NCBI GenBank assembly: GCA_021793635.1
Contig: JAJYSI010000241.1
Coordinates: 1-5,770 of the forward strand
DNA: 5,770 bases
From: Bacteroidota bacterium
GTDB lineage: Bacteria > Bacteroidota > Ignavibacteria > Ignavibacteriales > Ignavibacteriaceae
Direction of reading: 5' to 3'
Position 1 is the stretch's first letter. Every line of letters starts with the position of its first letter. Under the pieces are notes generated by a model. That model saw only the letters and a list, made by a program, of their open reading frames with translations, searched no databases and was not told the DNA's origin. Both the position numbers and the translations under genes were made by a program. Below, piece after piece: positions 4,693-5,770 of the stretch.

Positions 4693-5768
4693 AGTTCATC
4701 GAGCTTGCGAAAATATATAATAAGCTATTCGGTTTTAATGTACTGCCGGTAGAAGGTAAGAGACCTACTATAGCCTGGGAGAATTGGCAGTTGATTGAGC
4801 AAACGGAAAAAGATGTGGCTGGTCTTGGCTGGAATGCCGGCCCTCCAAATGGGCGGGCAGGTGTAACCGGCATCGGCGGGATATGCGGAATAAATGATAT
4901 TAGGAATCTGGATTTTGATAAGGTGATCGATCCTGGAATTGTTGAGATGTTTGCTAAGCGATTGGGTCTTGGTGAAATTTATCCTTGGATTGTAAAGAGC
5001 GGAAGCGGAAACGGATTTCATATATGGTTTAAGTTGAGTGAGAGCGAAGAGCTGCATAAAAGATTAAATGGTCCTAAAAGTGTTTATCGGCTGAATCTGA
5101 AAGACGATCAATCATGTGATCATATTGAACTGAGGTGGTGCAACTCGCAGACTATACTACCATACTCAAAACATCCGAGTGGAAATATTTATTCTTTCTT
5201 ATATGGGAAGCCGGCGGAAGCTCCGAAGGAGATTAACCCGGATGTATTGATTGAATGCCTTGAAGAATTTTGCGACTTACAAAAAGAGAAAGAAATTCTT
5301 GCCGTAGGCAAAAAGACTTTTGAACCGGCTGGATTTGATAAAGAAAAATTAGAAAGTGCGATTGAGTTTTTGGGAGCGAAGCTGCCGGGTAATTGTTATG
5401 ATGAATGGTATCGAATCGGATTCGGACTTGTTACCATTGGAGAGGAAGGTAGAAGATATTTTTTGCAGATGAGTTTGGGTAATCAGTATTATCATGATTC
5501 GGAGTTTGAGATAAATAAAAAGTTTGACGAGCTGATGAAAAAATATAACGGAAGTATTACGCTTGGAACTGTTTATCATATTGCCGAGAAGTATGGCTGG
5601 CAAAAGCCATTTGTGAAGTTCTGGTATATTGAAAATGATAAGACTAAAATTTCTAAACAGAACTTCAAAAGATTTTTAGAGGAAAATGGTTTTTGCAAAC
5701 TGCAACTTGAACACGGATATATATTACTGAGGGTGAACAAAAATATTGTCCGGGAAGTGGAGATTTAG
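4689..5768 (+). CDS. Prim-Pol/PriCT_2 primase lacking the usual helicase domain
   Basis: A 359-residue replication protein. Residues about 7-175 form an archaeo-eukaryotic-type primase-polymerase (Prim-Pol) domain: FNVLPVEGKRPTIAWENWQ, a glycine-rich turn (GVTGIGGICG), the metal-binding pair Asp75 and Asp77 in NLDFDK, SGSGNGFHIWFK with His111, IELRW with a third acidic residue Glu147, and LPYSKHPSGNIYSF. Residues about 218-304 match the PriCT_2 domain (YDEWYRIGFGLVTIG, LGTVYHIAEKYGW). A linker then begins what is normally the helicase part (FWYIENDKTKISKQNFKRFLEENGF), but TAG follows at VREVEI. Such proteins usually continue into a superfamily 3 helicase. Here either the gene is truncated or the helicase is a separate ORF beyond the edge. 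It primes or drives replication of a mobile element and is last in the integrase operon. Confidence 0.88.
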   Translation: MKFIELAKIYNKLFGFNVLPVEGKRPTIAWENWQLIEQTEKDVAGLGWNAGPPNGRAGVTGIGGICGINDIRNLDFDKVIDPGIVEMFAKRLGLGEIYPWIVKSGSGNGFHIWFKLSESEELHKRLNGPKSVYRLNLKDDQSCDHIELRWCNSQTILPYSKHPSGNIYSFLYGKPAEAPKEINPDVLIECLEEFCDLQKEKEILAVGKKTFEPAGFDKEKLESAIEFLGAKLPGNCYDEWYRIGFGLVTIGEEGRRYFLQMSLGNQYYHDSEFEINKKFDELMKKYNGSITLGTVYHIAEKYGWQKPFVKFWYIENDKTKISKQNFKRFLEENGFCKLQLEHGYILLRVNKNIVREVEI

Positions 5769-5770
5769 AT

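Overview
The window looks like an accessory region of a low-GC member of the Bacteroidota/Chlorobi/Ignavibacteria group, with Ignavibacteria-like my best guess. The guess rests on AT-rich genes, one TAnnTTTG-type -7 promoter element, and three kinds of small dispersed repeat that I associate with such genomes. These are C-rich palindromes encoding NPxP..LPxGE peptides inside genes, an ATGAATGATGAATTA-type repeat, and an AAGTTC/AAGTTT hexamer run just ahead of a ribosome binding site. This is inference from sequence style; no marker gene is present.

Left part (1-1722, minus strand): two genes read leftward. The first-lying (100-1017) encodes a MarR-like winged-helix regulator of a family I associate with AbiEi-type (type IV) toxin-antitoxin loci. 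No toxin partner is visible in the 99 bases left of it, and its C terminus seems shorter than the family norm. The second (1183-1722) encodes an unrecognised 179-residue protein. The first 103 bases may hold the tail of a convergent membrane-protein gene.

Middle (1723-2031): a divergent, AT-rich intergenic region with a 14-bp perfect palindrome and a plausible promoter. It is followed by an unrecognised gene read rightward (2032-2604) that most likely starts at a GTG with a good Shine-Dalgarno sequence. That gene ends inside a 12-bp inverted repeat.

Right part (2605-5770, plus strand): a compact run with the architecture of an integrative element. It holds an excisionase-like HTH protein (2701-3075), a tyrosine recombinase with the full R-K-HxxR-H-Y set (3138-4214), a small unknown protein (4227-4469), two micro-ORFs linked by overlaps (4462-4557 and 4564-4692), and an archaeo-eukaryotic-type primase (Prim-Pol plus PriCT_2, 4689-5768). 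The primase stops two bases before the window ends, at a point where relatives normally run on into a superfamily 3 helicase. The HTH protein probably directs recombination, the integrase inserts and excises the element, and the primase, with a helicase expected beyond the edge, would replicate it. This is the logic of P4-like satellites and small integrative plasmids.

The most unusual content lies in the repeats and RNA-level structure. The integrase carries two in-frame palindromic insertions. A 26-nt repeat occurs once in frame in the HTH gene and once at the end of a micro-ORF. Nested inverted repeats span the HTH leader up to its ribosome binding site. A coupled micro-ORF could make a strikingly alternating Lys/Phe cationic peptide.
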